NCBI GenBank assembly: GCA_946902985.2
Contig: OX336388.2
Location: 1,704,783,978 to 1,704,847,977 of the forward strand
Source of the DNA: Meconema thalassinum
Lineage: Eukaryota; Arthropoda; Insecta; Orthoptera; Tettigoniidae
DNA length: 64,000 nt
Direction: 5' to 3'
Shown: one piece after another, positions 22,440-34,472 of the stretch
How the letters are laid out: the number at the start of each line of letters is the position of its first letter
How positions within the stretch are numbered: position 1 is the stretch's first letter
The notes under the pieces: generated by a model
Databases searched by the model: none
Seen by the model: only the letters and a program-made list of their open reading frames with translations
What the model was told of the DNA's origin: nothing
Program-made: the position numbers and the translations under genes

Positions 22440-22440
<1 letters not shown>
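21799..22440. other. No recognised gene
   Basis: The 67-codon plus-strand frame at 21922-22125 reads EYLRANAKLALPKRRILKMM and has no domain I recognise. It could be a short fragment of an element, but nothing supports this. Confidence 0.45.

Positions 22441-22475
<35 letters not shown>
22441..22475. repeat. (ATT)n microsatellite
   Basis: About eleven uninterrupted ATT units. Confidence 0.95.
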
Positions 22476-23100
22476 GTACTCCTGATGGCAATGTCACATG
22501 TTAATGTATTACATTTTCCTATAGTCCCTAAATATCCCCCACCCCTGCGAAAAATATTTCCTGAAAGCAACAAAGGATCCATGTACAACCGTCGAGAGCT
22601 ATCATGGTTGAGTCACGGGTAACAAAATGAGAAGATCCTGTACCACACTCTAAGTAGCTCGTTAGGGCATCTTCCTTCAAGCTAGTGTAGTAGAAAAGCG
22701 CATCAAGTAGGGGCAATGGGAAGTGGGTAACGCTTCATAAATCAGTATGCATCTCAGTCGCTAAAAGCCGGCTAAAGGAAATAGACTATCAAAACAAAAC
22801 AAAACAGAAAGTTACAGAAGTAAGCAACTCAAAACATCCTCTTTACATTACATCGCATGACGCAATAAAGTAAAAAAGAAAAAAAAACAACATTAAAATG
22901 TTGAAGCTAGGCCGGTAGTTTATGCGTGGAGCTGAGTTAACGATCCGTGAGATTATTCAGTGGGCAACATTAACAGAACAAAGCACTGCCGCTACGTCCG
23001 GGCCACTCTGCTTTCATCGCAACATCCATACGTTGGTATGGTATACTCACGTTCAAGGGCCCACCACGGCTTCTTTACCTTTCCTTTTTCACATTTGAGC
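22476..23100. other. No recognised gene
   Basis: Unique-looking sequence with no motif or internal repeat. Confidence 0.5.
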
Positions 23101-23177
23101 TAGGGCTTTGCACATTATTGTTATTTTTATTATTGCTATTATTATTATTATTATTTAAATACAGTATTATTATTACG

Positions 23178-23212
<35 letters not shown>
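23101..23212. repeat. Imperfect (ATT)n microsatellite
   Basis: ATT tracts interrupted by TATTATTGCT, TAAATACAG and ACGG. Confidence 0.9.
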
Positions 23213-23213
<1 letters not shown>

Positions 23214-24409
23214 TTAAATTATTGCACTTTTTTATATATATATTTTACTTTCTTAATATATGCCTACATTAATTTTAACACTCGTGATGAGAACCCCATT
23301 GATGAGATGATTTTTCCACATGGCAATCATCTTTGAAAAAGTTTGCTTTTGGCCGATGTCACTGAAGCGACAGTTATGTTTGAGAACAAGTCTCATCCTC
23401 GGTGACATAATAACGGAGTTCGTCTGCACTTGTTAACAATAATTATAACACTACTAAAAATACCAATTAGGAGCATAAACACGAGACAATTAAATAATAC
23501 AAATATAATTTTTGAAGACTTAAATAAAAAAGTATAAATAGGTACTAAATAATGCAAGGTGTTTCAAAAATTTACACCGCCTATTCAGGGCGTTTCCGAT
23601 AGGAAATTATCTCATCCACTACCCAATGTTGCCATGCAGCCACTCAAACTAGATGCCCAGAAAGATGTTTCTAAGTAGGTTGTATTGTTAAGTGTCAGAT
23701 AATAATATAGTGACTACCGTTTGTTTATTGTCCCTACATCGATATGCGTTTCTTTTGTCATACGAGGTAGACTGGCCTCACGTATCCAGACGACGATACC
23801 ATGCCACGTCTCGAATGATTGGCTCTCCTGTGCTCAAATGTCTTGTAACTCATTCTCATGTCCTGCAGAAAACACCCTGTGCGTGACAGGAAGGAGACAC
23901 TCACAATACTATTCCCATGTGAAATAATATTTTAATTTTTGAGACTCCGTAACAAAGTGCCTGTGGAGGTTGCGGATATCTCCCTACAGTGTGTGCCCTG
24001 GAAAGATGTACCACCATTTCGAAACATATTGTATGAATATAAAATCAATCATCGCTAAATACTTGTCTTAAACTATTCAATTAGATGTCCAACTGCAACT
24101 ACTCAACAAAATTTACTGTAAGCACAGTTTAGAGTTGCTGTGAGCAACACCACAGTCAACCAATTTATGAATAAAATATGAATTACAGAACTGTATTAAT
24201 TACCAATGAATTAATTTAATGTACGCAGAAAAATAATACATGAATGATTACGAAAATAATTCTCAGTTTTCAATACGATTTGATAAAGTTTAAAGAAATA
24301 TGTTATTCGAATATTTTACTTATAATTAAATGGTTTTTAAATTTCCAGCGACTATATAAACAATGCACCGACATGCAAGGAAGGAAGAAAGGAAGTTTTA
24401 CGAGATGAT
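23213..24409. other. No gene; possible small DNA-transposon relic at about 23557-23885
   Basis: AAGGTGTTTCAAAAATT at 23558 and, inverted, AGGGTGTTTTCTGCAGG ending near 23882 look like mismatched Tc1/mariner-like termini around 325 bp. No transposase is present and the repeats match only over about ten bases, so this is a weak call. Confidence 0.3.
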
Positions 24410-24575
24410 TAACCCCGGGGTCAAAAGCCACCGAATCTTCTTTTTACATGGAATCTGAACTACAGGATGCGACATTTAATCTCGAGAATATTGTGCATGG
24501 CTTAACCGGGAAATCAAACCCGGTCCACCTTGGTGAGAGGCAAGCAGATCGACTGTTACACCATCACGCCCTACA
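24410..24575 (-). mobile_element. tRNA-headed SINE, family B
   Basis: Inverted copy: on the minus strand the head GGGCGTGATGGTGTAACAGT and box-B-like CCGGGTTTGATTTCCCGG are followed by CACAATATTCTCGAGATTAA and a CATGTAAAAAGAAG segment. It is more diverged than the copies at 16117 and 18219. Confidence 0.75.
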
Positions 24576-25923
24576 GACATACAGTATAATTCTCTTATGT
24601 CATATAGCAACACGACGATAGGTCAATTACATCAGAGGGACATATACTTCAGGAAATATAATATTTATTTATAATATGTATAATTTAATAAGTTCATTCA
24701 ATTTTACAAAGTAAAATCGAAAGAAAATTTACTTTGATGATTTGTAAAAATAGATAATCAATTATTTGAAAAGATGAAGGAACTGTCCACATTGAAGAAT
24801 ATATTTTACCATCTTGGGCTAATCTTCAGTCGACTGGAATGAAGTTTATGGCAGTAGGGTAACTACAAACTCGAAGTAATGTATTCAAAAAATGGCTATA
24901 AATTGATAGAAAGAAACTGGTGTAGTCACCAAAAGTGCGCTCATCCTTAGTTTGAGCGACCACTCGTGGACAAATAATGGACGTTTTCAGCTTATTTCTT
25001 CACACCGTTGACTTTCAAATGCCGTATGTTTTTCTGAAATGAAGTGTTTGAAGTTATCAAGTACCGGTAGTCCATTTCTGTCAGACCGAGCTAGGTTGTA
25101 AATGAAAATTCGTAATATATTTCATGGTCGAATTGTGATAATATGTTGTGTCTGGGAAAAAAATAAAAAAATAAAAAAGACATACGCAACAGGTAATGAG
25201 GATTTTAATTGGCGTTGTTACACCATTAAAGTGGGAGGGGTGGAGGCACCCCTCTCACCAAACCACACTGCCATCTATCCGACCACTTTTAAAACTAGTA
25301 CCCAAATGAAAGAGAATGTGGACATTTCGCTAACAAGGCCCATTAAGGATGATTCACACTCCACAGTAGAATGCGGATAAACATACACACCAACACACAT
25401 TCCGCTTTATATTCAACACGGCATCTATATTTGCGCTGTTCCATCATTTCACTTGTAACCGATAGACGTACAACAGTGTACAAAGCTATTTATATTATTC
25501 CATACTACAGCATCGACAGTTATTCGAATTCGAAGGCTTAATAGCTTGCATGTGCCACAGTAATTGAATGGCTTATTGCAAATAATAAATATGTTCCCAT
25601 AGCCTTGTTTTCAGATATTCCTAAGAAAGTTGTAAGCTTTTAGAATTAGATCATAGAACTACATAATTTGTAGACATTTGTAATTTTGTTCGTCCGTTTG
25701 GGAAGAACTCAAATATGAATCAAAGTTGGCAGTTCGGTCATTGTTTCAGTTCTGATGAAGATTTTGATAGTTGGATAGTTTCCATTTATTAAATGTCGTG
25801 TATTCTACCAAGCGTACAAATCATATCGATAGAAGATTCAGAATTAAAATGTCTGACGAATGTGGGAGTCAAAACCACGACATTCCGCATTGGCCACCAC
25901 CGCTCCTACAACTGCGCCAAACC
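24576..25923. other. No recognised gene
   Basis: A 92-codon plus-strand frame at 25102-25380 has low-complexity lysine and no motif. Otherwise AT-rich sequence without repeats noticed. Confidence 0.5.
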
Positions 25924-26452
25924 GGCAGACTGTTGGTTGGTTGGTTCCTCAGTTTAGGGGCTGCGACAACGCGGTCATGTAGCCGCGTGTGTGTAGAATC
26001 TGTCCGATAACCGGTGTTAATTCTGATGACTGTATTAGTGTGTGTATCTGTTTTAATTCAAGTAAGGACTGCAGATCATGAATTTTTTCAAGGAGTTCCT
26101 ACTTTTGCCGCCAAACTCCACCGTCAACGACCGACTAGTTCAGAACTTAGTTACCAGATAGCACCGCAGTCGGCTCTTGACGACGAACGTAGGAACCTAA
26201 GAACGTTAGTCAAATGTTTAATCTAACCTATAATTTAGCTTCACACAGGTGTAATTAGTGGAAGGTTCTTTAGCATGCCATAAATCTATAACAATGGACC
26301 GCCGGCTTTACTTCCCCTCCGAAGGAAGGCATACTGGGGGATTTTTTACGTTCTTAAAAAATCCGACGACTTCGGCCGGGTTTGAACCCGCGATCTTGGG
26401 CATAGAAGCTCAGCATGCTACCAACTACGCCACCGGAGCCGCCTGGCAGACT
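25924..26452 (-). mobile_element. Complete 0.5-kb SINE (family C) with 8-bp target-site duplication
   Basis: GGCAGACT at 25924-25931 and 26445-26452 flanks a 513-bp body. On the minus strand it begins GGCTCCGGTGGCGTAGTTGG (box A) and GCGGGTTCAAACCCGG (box B). It continues with CCCCAGTATGCCTTCCTTCG and ends in the tail CATGACCGCGTTGTCGCAGC, AACTGAGGAACCAACCAACA. This is the most complete copy and defines the family: the isolated blocks at 5338, 6437, 20222, 35806, 56440 and 62640 are its tail. Confidence 0.92.
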
Positions 26453-27900
26453 TTGAAACCAGATGTATCATGATATAATGATATTAGTATTATTATTACG
26501 AACGAAATGCATATTTCCCTCTGGTTGAGTGGGTACGCCTGCGCACAGAGAACACACAACCCCTTGTAATGATGGTGTCAGAGCCGTGTGTCGTGTGACC
26601 TACAAGAGAGAACTCTCAGAAGACATGTTCACCAATACCACACCGTTCCACGACACTGCATTCGACACGTGAAGGAACCAACGAATTAATCGCGTGATTC
26701 CCCAAGTTCGCATATCCAGGAAGGTTCCCATAAATGAATTATTATGGTAACAAATTACTAGAAGACAATGTTGGCCAGAAAGAAAAAAAATCAATGGCGT
26801 ATTTAAGGCCTCAAATGCAAATGCTACCCACGGATATGGTCATATCAGGGATGAATTCGGACAATAATTCGGTCTGGGAATTAACCAGAGTATAGCCAGG
26901 ATTTAATATGTAATATTAGCACCAGCGCATTCCCTGCGTAGTTTGAGTATTTGATTGCATCACAATGCTATACCAGCAGAAAAATTTCTCCTTTCCCACT
27001 TTATTTTTAAAAGAAGAAATAAGGTTTCTTTCTTTAACTTTGAATCTTAATTTTCATAAAGTACTACGTATTTTTATATTCTGTGAGATGGATGGTATTA
27101 AGTTGAGCTATATTTTCGCATCCTTTGCTCTCTTTCTGCTTGCTTACTTCCTTCATTTTCTGGTGCGAGGAGGAGAGAACGGTCTTATACAAGAGTCTTT
27201 ATGACGACTCCTAATGCTTGTTCTCGAGGGAATTCAGAATATGAGAAGTGTCCTCGGCTACCAGTGATTGTCTAATAACGACATTTCACGGCTCGTTACG
27301 GCGTTGAAAGCGACCCCGCCATGTATACCACAGAGCACAAACATACCCATTACTGCCATTAAAAACAATTACCCTTTCTGCTCCCGAAAGGGAATATCTA
27401 ACAGGGGGAAAAAATGAACTTCTGCAAATGAGATTCCTTTTTTAATGGCCAAGCCACTCGGGTGACTCAGCTATGAAATGAAAATTTACCAGACCAGCGG
27501 GTTTTAAAAACACATCTTTCAACTTGGTGTCAATAACACCCTCGTTCCAAGAGGCTCACAGCTGATTAGGCGTCCATGGCAACCGCATACCCACTCGCAG
27601 GGACCACTACAGGCTTGAACGTTAAGTTTGACAACGTTGTATGGGACAGCCATGGCGTCCGGTTTTAATATACGTACAGTACATTGTGTTTGGTTACCTG
27701 TGACTTACACATAAGAAAAATGGCAATTTTACTGCATAAAAAGCACATGAGAGTACAATTCCAAATGTAATAAGATAATATGATATCCTCTCTTATTGAT
27801 CGCGGCTCAATAATCATCGGACAAAAATAGTATGATACAGAAATAAAATTATCACATGAACTGGCAAGCGCAGAAACAAGATAAATTCCGAGTAGCCTAT
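26453..27900. other. No recognised gene
   Basis: Frames of 60-80 codons only. No shared repeats noticed. Confidence 0.5.
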
Positions 27901-28992
27901 GCTGACCAACACCACCTACTGTCGACCAAAATATTATGTGCACTCGAGTTTGAAGGTTGTTTGTGAAGTAACCAATAGACTTACATAAAATCCAATTACA
28001 TCATCATTTTCATCGTTCTATTTTACGTTAGTTCATGTAGGTTTGGAATTTTTTATTTATATTTTAATATATTTTATCGCAGTTGAAACACAAAAAAGTG
28101 CCCGTTTTTAAGCGTGTTTCAACCATGCGTCACGTTTAAGAATTATTATCTCACAAACCCGTCATCAGATCGAATCCAAATTTTAACACAATATACATTG
28201 GAATGTTGTATAACTGATTTATTAATTTCAAAATTGTGTGTGTTCAAAAACGAAAGTTGTTATCATTTTTGTACGATAAATTTTTCTCGGCTCGGGGTCG
28301 TTGGAAAATGTAGTTCTTGGTTGCGTTGCAATCCTTATACATCAAAAGTTTATGCTGTATGACTGTGAAATACGTAAATTAATTCACTTATTTTATATCG
28401 GTTTGTATTTGTACGAGGAATTAAGACATGGTTCACCAGCTAGCCGCTCCGGGAAATGCTGTACAGCGTTGCTGATATGGAGCCCATCACTTCCGAGCGA
28501 GGCGCGCCATGACGCGTGATGGAGCCCATCTTGACAACGTTGTACAGCTTTCACCGGAGCGGCTAACTGGTGAACCATGTCTTAATTCCCCGTACAAATA
28601 CAAACCGATATAAAATAAGTGAATTAATTTACGTATTTCACAATCATACAGCAAACCTTTTTGATGTATATGGATTACAACGCAACCAAGAACTACATTT
28701 TCCAACCACCCTGAGCCGAGAAAAAGTTAACTTACAAAAATGATAACTTTGTTTCTTGGACACACAAAATTTTGAAATTAATAAACCAGTTATACAACAT
28801 TCCAATGTATATTATGTTAAAATTTGGATTCGATCTGATGACGGGTTTATAAGATAGTAATTCTTAAATGTGACGCATGGTTGAAACACGCTTAAAAACT
28901 GGCACTTTTTGTGTTCCAACTGCGATAAAAAAAACGAGTACACATAATATTTTGGTCGACAGTAGATCTACTGTAGGTGGTGGTGTGCTGAC
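27901..28992. mobile_element. 1.1-kb imperfect palindrome, foldback-type element
   Basis: The two halves are inverted copies centred near 28504 on GGCGCGCC. Examples are CATGGTTCACC (28427-28437) against GGTGAACCATG (28569-28579), and TGTCGACCAAAATATTATGT (27919) against the inverted form near 28940-28963. The left half carries about 125 extra bases (about 27950-28078) absent on the right. Arms are clearly diverged, so it is old. No transposase frame is present. A clean target-site duplication was not found. Confidence 0.85.
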
Positions 28993-29090
28993 TAGTGGCC
29001 TGCAGTCGCGTGCGTTGCACACGTTCCCATCACGCGCTTTGAAATAGGGCACGGCTTCAAGCAACCCGACATCGGCACACTCGCGCTTAA

Positions 29091-29550
29091 GGCCCATCCA
29101 CAATGCGCAGTCAGCAGTCGCGGTCATCCCCGTGTATACTATAGACACCGTATGCAACATGCAGTTGGCAGTTGGCAGCCGGTAGTCGGCTGCAGCAATG
29201 TAACAGCCAATCAGTGCACGTCACGTTGTTGTTCTGTGCCGTGTGCAAAGAGCATATAAGTGAAATACCTTCGCAACCCGTACCTTCTTAATCTTAAATA
29301 CACGGTACCAGTTACTTATAACAAAATAATCCGTAGGCCTACATCTCCAAATCATCCAAATTGGAAGTTTTGAGGTTATCGACAACGCACCTGTGCACAA
29401 GGAATAAAAGAATGTCACTGTATTATTTATTCCTAGCAGTCGTTAAGACTGCGCATTGTGAATTCCTACGTTGTCAACTACCAATTTCTGACTGCAGTTA
29501 CCGACTACCAACTAGCGACTGCCGACTGCGCATTGTGGATGGGCCTTTTA
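29091..29550. mobile_element. MITE-like element with about 30-bp terminal inverted repeats
   Basis: The left end reads AAGGCCCATCCACAATGCGC and AGTCAGCAGTCGC. The right end, inverted, is the same with one substitution (GACTGCCGACTGCGCATTGT, GGATGGGCCTT). The subterminal regions are rich in AGTTGGCAGT, CGGTAGTCGG and their complements. No coding capacity. Flanks ACTCGCGC and ACTCGGCG two bases outside the ends may be an eroded 8-bp duplication. Confidence 0.7.
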
Positions 29551-30180
29551 CTCGGCGAGCAACTGCCAACTGCAGTGCAATCGACGCGAGACCCTGCACT
29601 CGGCCAAAGAAATATGACGCTATCCCTCGTATTAAGCACTCTATTACCCGTGCATGCCTTCTTGTATCCATGAGGCGGTCTTACTCTAACCAATAATACC
29701 AATAATACTACACATTACATCATTACCCATTAGCGATTATTCCTCCGCTGAAATTAAAGAAAAAAAGTTGCATCACTGCCGCTATTGTCTAAAATTACAA
29801 TAATAAAGTATCAACTCATAAAAATAACTAACACTTTCAGTGACTTTTTTTGAAATTCATTTCTCGACAACTACAGAACCGCTTTGTTGTAAAATTTGAA
29901 CTTTCAGCTCAAATTTTCAAGTGACAAGTTTCTTGAGGCTTTGAAAGCCCGTAATTTTTCTGCACACTGAAAACAACTCTCCAGATGTGGAGAAAATAAT
30001 TGCTTGACTGAATATGTTCATATGCTTTACGTATTGATATTGTACTATCGTAATTTTAACAATATGAACAGAGACGCAGGATTCATCTCTACTGACTTGC
30101 AATCATCTGCCGTGAAAAGCTGGAATATTGTTCGTTGGTCTTACTTGAACGGGTAACCGACAGCAGTGGCTATGCTCGCT
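29551..30180. other. No recognised gene
   Basis: No motif and no repeat noticed apart from subterminal MITE words just inside its left edge. Confidence 0.5.
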
Positions 30181-30480
30181 AAAAGCGCAGCGTTAGGTCA
30201 TGGGGCCAAGCTCTCTGCTGACTCGGTAGACGCGTGGGTTCGAGCCCCACCGTCGGCCGTCCTTGAAATGGTTTTCCGTGGTTTCCCATTTTCAACACCA
30301 GGCAAATGCTGGGACGGTACCTTCTGACAGGCCACGGCCGATTCCTTCCACATCCTTGCCCAGTTTCATTCATCTTCATCCATTCCATCTCTCATCCCGA
30401 CGCGCAGGTCGCCCACGGGCGTCGACTAGAAAGACCTGCACTCGGCCTCTCAGGAGGTCACACGAAAAAAAAAAGAAAAA
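30181..30480 (+). mobile_element. tRNA-headed SINE with A-rich tail
   Basis: GGTCATGGGGCCAAGCTCTC head and GCGTGGGTTCGAGCCCCAC (box B) are followed by AAATGGTTTTCCGTGGTTTC and GGGACGGTACCTTCTGACAG. The copy ends in an A-rich tract at 30464-30484. It is the same family as 4367 and 59345 (inverted). Confidence 0.85.
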
Positions 30481-31319
30481 AAAACCAACTTGAACGGGTT
30501 CTGAAACTCATCAGCCATCTTGATGATTGTAATGGCACGTGTCTACAAACAAAGCAAAGCGCAATTATCCTTCCACAGCGCAAGGGCCATACACTCAACT
30601 CCACTTAGCATGCGTATTTCGAAACTCAAGCAACAGCACATCACGTGACATGATTCGAATGGATTTCAATTGAACACACACAATCTGACTGAAAATATTC
30701 AATGGAAAACATACAGTCAACAATGTTACGAAATGTTGTTCATTCATGGCACATTCGTGACCAATAAACCCCTGTAACCAGTGCGTGTGGAATCAGTCAT
30801 GCAACTTGTGTTCGAGCGTGTGTAACTTAAATTGAGGCTAGGATTGGAAACGAAACAGTTATTGTTACTGTGAGGCCCATATACTGTATTTAGGGGGAAG
30901 AAATACATGCGAAGCATCTCCACGTGAAAATAATCAAAACATGTTGGTGTGCATATTAGCATTCGCTGCCCAGTTGTGTGCTCCTTGATCATGGCAGCTA
31001 TCTTCTGACACGAAAGTAGGAGAGATATGTAGGCTATGTGAAGAGCCAAAGGGCCGACATGAGGGATTTGAGATGACTCATAGAGGTGTCAGGTGGCCTT
31101 GACTGAGGAATGTGGATGGGCGAGCATGGCCCTAGCATTAGGTGGCGTATCCAACATCTATGGTCATGCCCTAGCATCATTTGGACAAGACCCCATATGT
31201 TTCCCCAACGTCCTGGATGATGGCCAACGCTGAGTACACACAGCATGTTTTATATCCTCCACCATCGTAATGAATAAGATGAAGAGAAGGCGGAGATAGA
31301 TATCTTTACCACCATAAGT
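30481..31319. other. No recognised gene
   Basis: Frames of 70-113 codons on the minus strand overlap each other and lack motifs. Confidence 0.5.
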
Positions 31320-34300
31320 CCAACCCCTCGTCCACGTCGTGGGAGACGGGCAACGGCACAAAGTAGGGGATCGCCTGTAGGGGCGAAGTACAGTGGGGAC
31401 TTCGTGTGCCCCGGGACCGTTACGGTATATGTGAACGTCCTACAGGAACCCTGAAAAGTGACGTCTAACGGGGCTCTGGTGAAGCTACGATAGGCCCAGC
31501 AAGCCAGTAGTGGATGAAACCAAATGCTTTCAAAAATGGAACGAGCCTCGGACAGGATGGATTTAATAGACGACGACACGGCTGTACACACGGACTAAGA
31601 TTTGGAACTTTAAACCTAAGAACGCTGACGGGGAAGGTGGAGGAGATAGTGGATATAATGGAAAGAAGGAAGTTGGATTTATTGGGATTGGCAGAAACAA
31701 AGTGGAAAGGGGAAGGAAGGAGAGAACTGAGAAAAGGCTATAGACTGTACTGGAGTGGGAACGAAGAGGGAAAGAGGAATGGAGTGGGAGTAGTAGTACG
31801 AGATGGTTTAAAAGAAGAAGTGAGGAGAATAAGTGATAGAATGATGAAAGTGAAAGTAGCACTGAGGGGAGAGACCGTAGAAATAGTGCAAGTGTATGCT
31901 CCACAAGTAGGCTGCGCCTCTGAAGAGAAGGAGGAGTTTGAAGAGGAATTGCAGAAGCAGCTGGTCGGAAGAAATACGATTGTTATGGGGGATCTCAATG
32001 CCCATGTAGGAAGTGAAAGACAAGGTTATGAGAGTGTTCTATGACCAGAGGGTTGGGGCGGAAGAAGTGAGGAAGGAAAGAGACTGTTGGACTTCTGCCA
32101 GAGGAACAGCCTGCTAGTTGGGAACTCCTGGTTTAAGAAAAGAGAGAGCCACACAATCACATGGTACAGTGATGACTTGACCAGGAAGTCGGTGGTCGAC
32201 TATATACTGTATGAAAAAGAACTAAATAAGAACATCACGGACATCAAGGTTATACCATCGGAGAACCTGAATAGCGACCATCGATTGCTGGTAATGAACC
32301 TGAGAGGGAGTAAGGAGAAGAAAGGGACTGAGAACCAGGAAAGACGTATAAGGATATGGAAACTGAAAGAAGGGGATAGAAGGGTCGAGTACCTCAAAAT
32401 GGTAAAGGAAGGAATTCCAACAGATGAAGAAATAGGGGTGGAAGAGGAATGGGGTAGATTTAAGAAGACACTAGTAGGTGCAGCAGAAGCAGTATGTGGG
32501 AGGACAAGTAGTAAGAAGAGGTGGAAGGAAACACCATGGTGGAATGAGAAGACAAAAGATATAGTAAGGGAAAAGAATAGAGCCTTTAGGAGGTGGTATC
32601 AAAATAGGACGGTAGAAACAAGGGAATAGTACCAGGAAAGAAAGAAGGAGGCGAAGAGAGTAGTGGCTGAGGAGAGAAGAAAGTGGATGGAAGAGTGGAC
32701 AAAGATGATGAAGGAGGATAGTGAAGGTACAAAAAAGGTCCTGTATGGGATGGTAAAAAATAAGAGGCGGAAGGATCCTACGGATTATGTTAGAATGGTG
32801 AACAAAAGGGGACAAGAGATTGAAAATAGGGAAGAACTGAAGAAAATGTGGAAATAATATTTTGAAGAACTTCTGAACCCAAATGGAAAAGATGGTGAGG
32901 AGGAAGAAATCGGGGAAAAGGAAGATGAACTGCAAACAGAAAAGGACTTAACATGGAAAGAAGTGGAGGATGCAGTGAACAAGATGAAAGGAGGGAAGGC
33001 ACCGGGTGTGGATGAGTTGAGTGTGGAGATGGTGAGAGCAGCTGGAGAGGTGGGGATACAGTGGTTGTACCGAGTGATGAGGACAGCATGGAAGGAAAGG
33101 AAGACCCCAGAGGACTGGAAAAAAGGAATAATTGTCCCGATCTTCAAGAAAGGTAGTAGAACAGATTGCAGAAACTATCGGGGAATAACACTGATGAGTC
33201 ATTGTGCAAAGATCTTCGAGAAAGTTTTGGAAAAGAGAATTAGGACAAGGATAGAAGGAGGGATGAGGGAAGAACAACATGGCTTCAGAGCAGGAAGGTC
33301 CACAGTGGATTTGATTTTTGCTGTAAGGCAGTTACAAGAACAGCACTATGAGTATGGAACAGATCTACTGATGGCCTTCCTGGACATTGAGAAAGCATAT
33401 GACAGTGTATGCAGAAACAAAGTATGGAAGTCCCTGGAGGATAGAGGAGTAGAGAAATGGACTATAAAGAGGATAAAGGAGATGTACAAGGGAAGCGTGA
33501 GCTGTGTGAAAGTGGGAGGAGAGAGATCGGACTGGTTGGAACAGAGAAACGGCCTGAAACAAGGAAGTGCACTGTCACCGTTACTTTTCATTGTGGTGAT
33601 GGATGACATAATGACCCAAGTGGCACAAGTAATTGGGGAAGGAAAGATGAAAGCAATGGTGTTTGCAGATGATTTGGGGAAACAAGGAGGAGGAGGTACA
33701 GGAACAGTTGGACGTGTGGGAAGGAATAATACAAGGATATGGGATGAAATTTAGCATAAATAAGAGTGAAACGGTGATCACAACAAGGAAGAAGGAAAGA
33801 ACCACAACGGGAATAATAATTGGTGGGGAACAGCTGAAGAAAGTTGAGAGTTTCAAGTATCTGGGAAGCCTGATACAAGATAATGGAAGAAACGATAGAG
33901 AAATAAATGAGCGGGGGAGGCAGGCAGAAGCATTTCGGAGGAGTGTGAGAAGCATGTTATGGAGCAAGGATGTCCCTCAGAACAGCAAAAAGATCATATA
34001 TCGGACGTACTATGTCCCTATCCTGACGTATGCCTCGGAGACCTGGGTTATGAAAGGAAGGGAGAAGAGCAAAATACAGGCCAGTGAGATGAGGTTCTTG
34101 AGAAGCAGTATTGGAGCTACAAAGATGGAGAGAATAAGAAATGAGAGGACCAGAGAATTAATGAAGGAGGAACCATTACAGGATGGTATAGAGAAATCTA
34201 GACTTAGATGGTATGGACATGTAAAACGAATGGAGGAGAAGAGGATACCCAGGAGGATACACGAGACGAAGTGGGAAGGAAAGAGACCGAGAGGAAGACC

Positions 34301-34472
34301 GAGAGACAGGTGGCTGAAGGGGGTGGAAGAAAGCGTGAAGAAGAGAGGAGAAGACTGGACAAGGGTGGAGGCTGAGAGATGGTGGGAAGACAGAAGACGT
34401 TGGAGAGGCTTGTGTTCCAAACAGACCCGGCCAGTGGCTGGAAACTGTGCAAGATGATGATGATGACTCTGC
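31320..34472 (+). mobile_element. RTE-like non-LTR retrotransposon, nearly full length, inactivated
   Basis: About 190 bp of GC-richer 5' leader precede a single long reading that runs through endonuclease, reverse transcriptase and a C-terminal region. It ends in a short (GAT)n/(ATG)n run at 34454-34468, the kind of simple-repeat 3' end known from RTE-type elements. Three in-frame stops and one frameshift make it dead. The coding strand is strongly purine-rich, which creates long spurious pyrimidine-rich frames on the minus strand. The 5' boundary and a target-site duplication were not resolved. Confidence 0.85.
31514..34457 (+). pseudogene. RTE-like ORF: endonuclease plus reverse transcriptase, three stops and one frameshift
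   Basis: Endonuclease motifs: FGTLNLRTLTGKVEEIVDIM, LGLAETKWKGEGRRELRKG, VMGDLNAHVGSERQGYES and, near 32275-32290, SDHRLL. RT motifs: GGKAPGVDELSVEMVRAAG, NYRGITLMSHCAKIFEKVLE, EQHGFRAGRSTVDLIFAVRQ, FLDIEKAYDSV, GLKQGSALSPLLFIVVMDDI and FADDL (about 33661-33675). The C-terminal part has SFKYLGSLI, YASETWVMK, SRLRWYGHVKRM and KRPRGRPRDRW. In-frame stops lie at 32042-32044, 32627-32629 and 32855-32857. Directly after FADD the reading moves to the third frame (33663 onward). The enzyme would nick target DNA and prime reverse transcription there, but this copy cannot. Confidence 0.9.
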
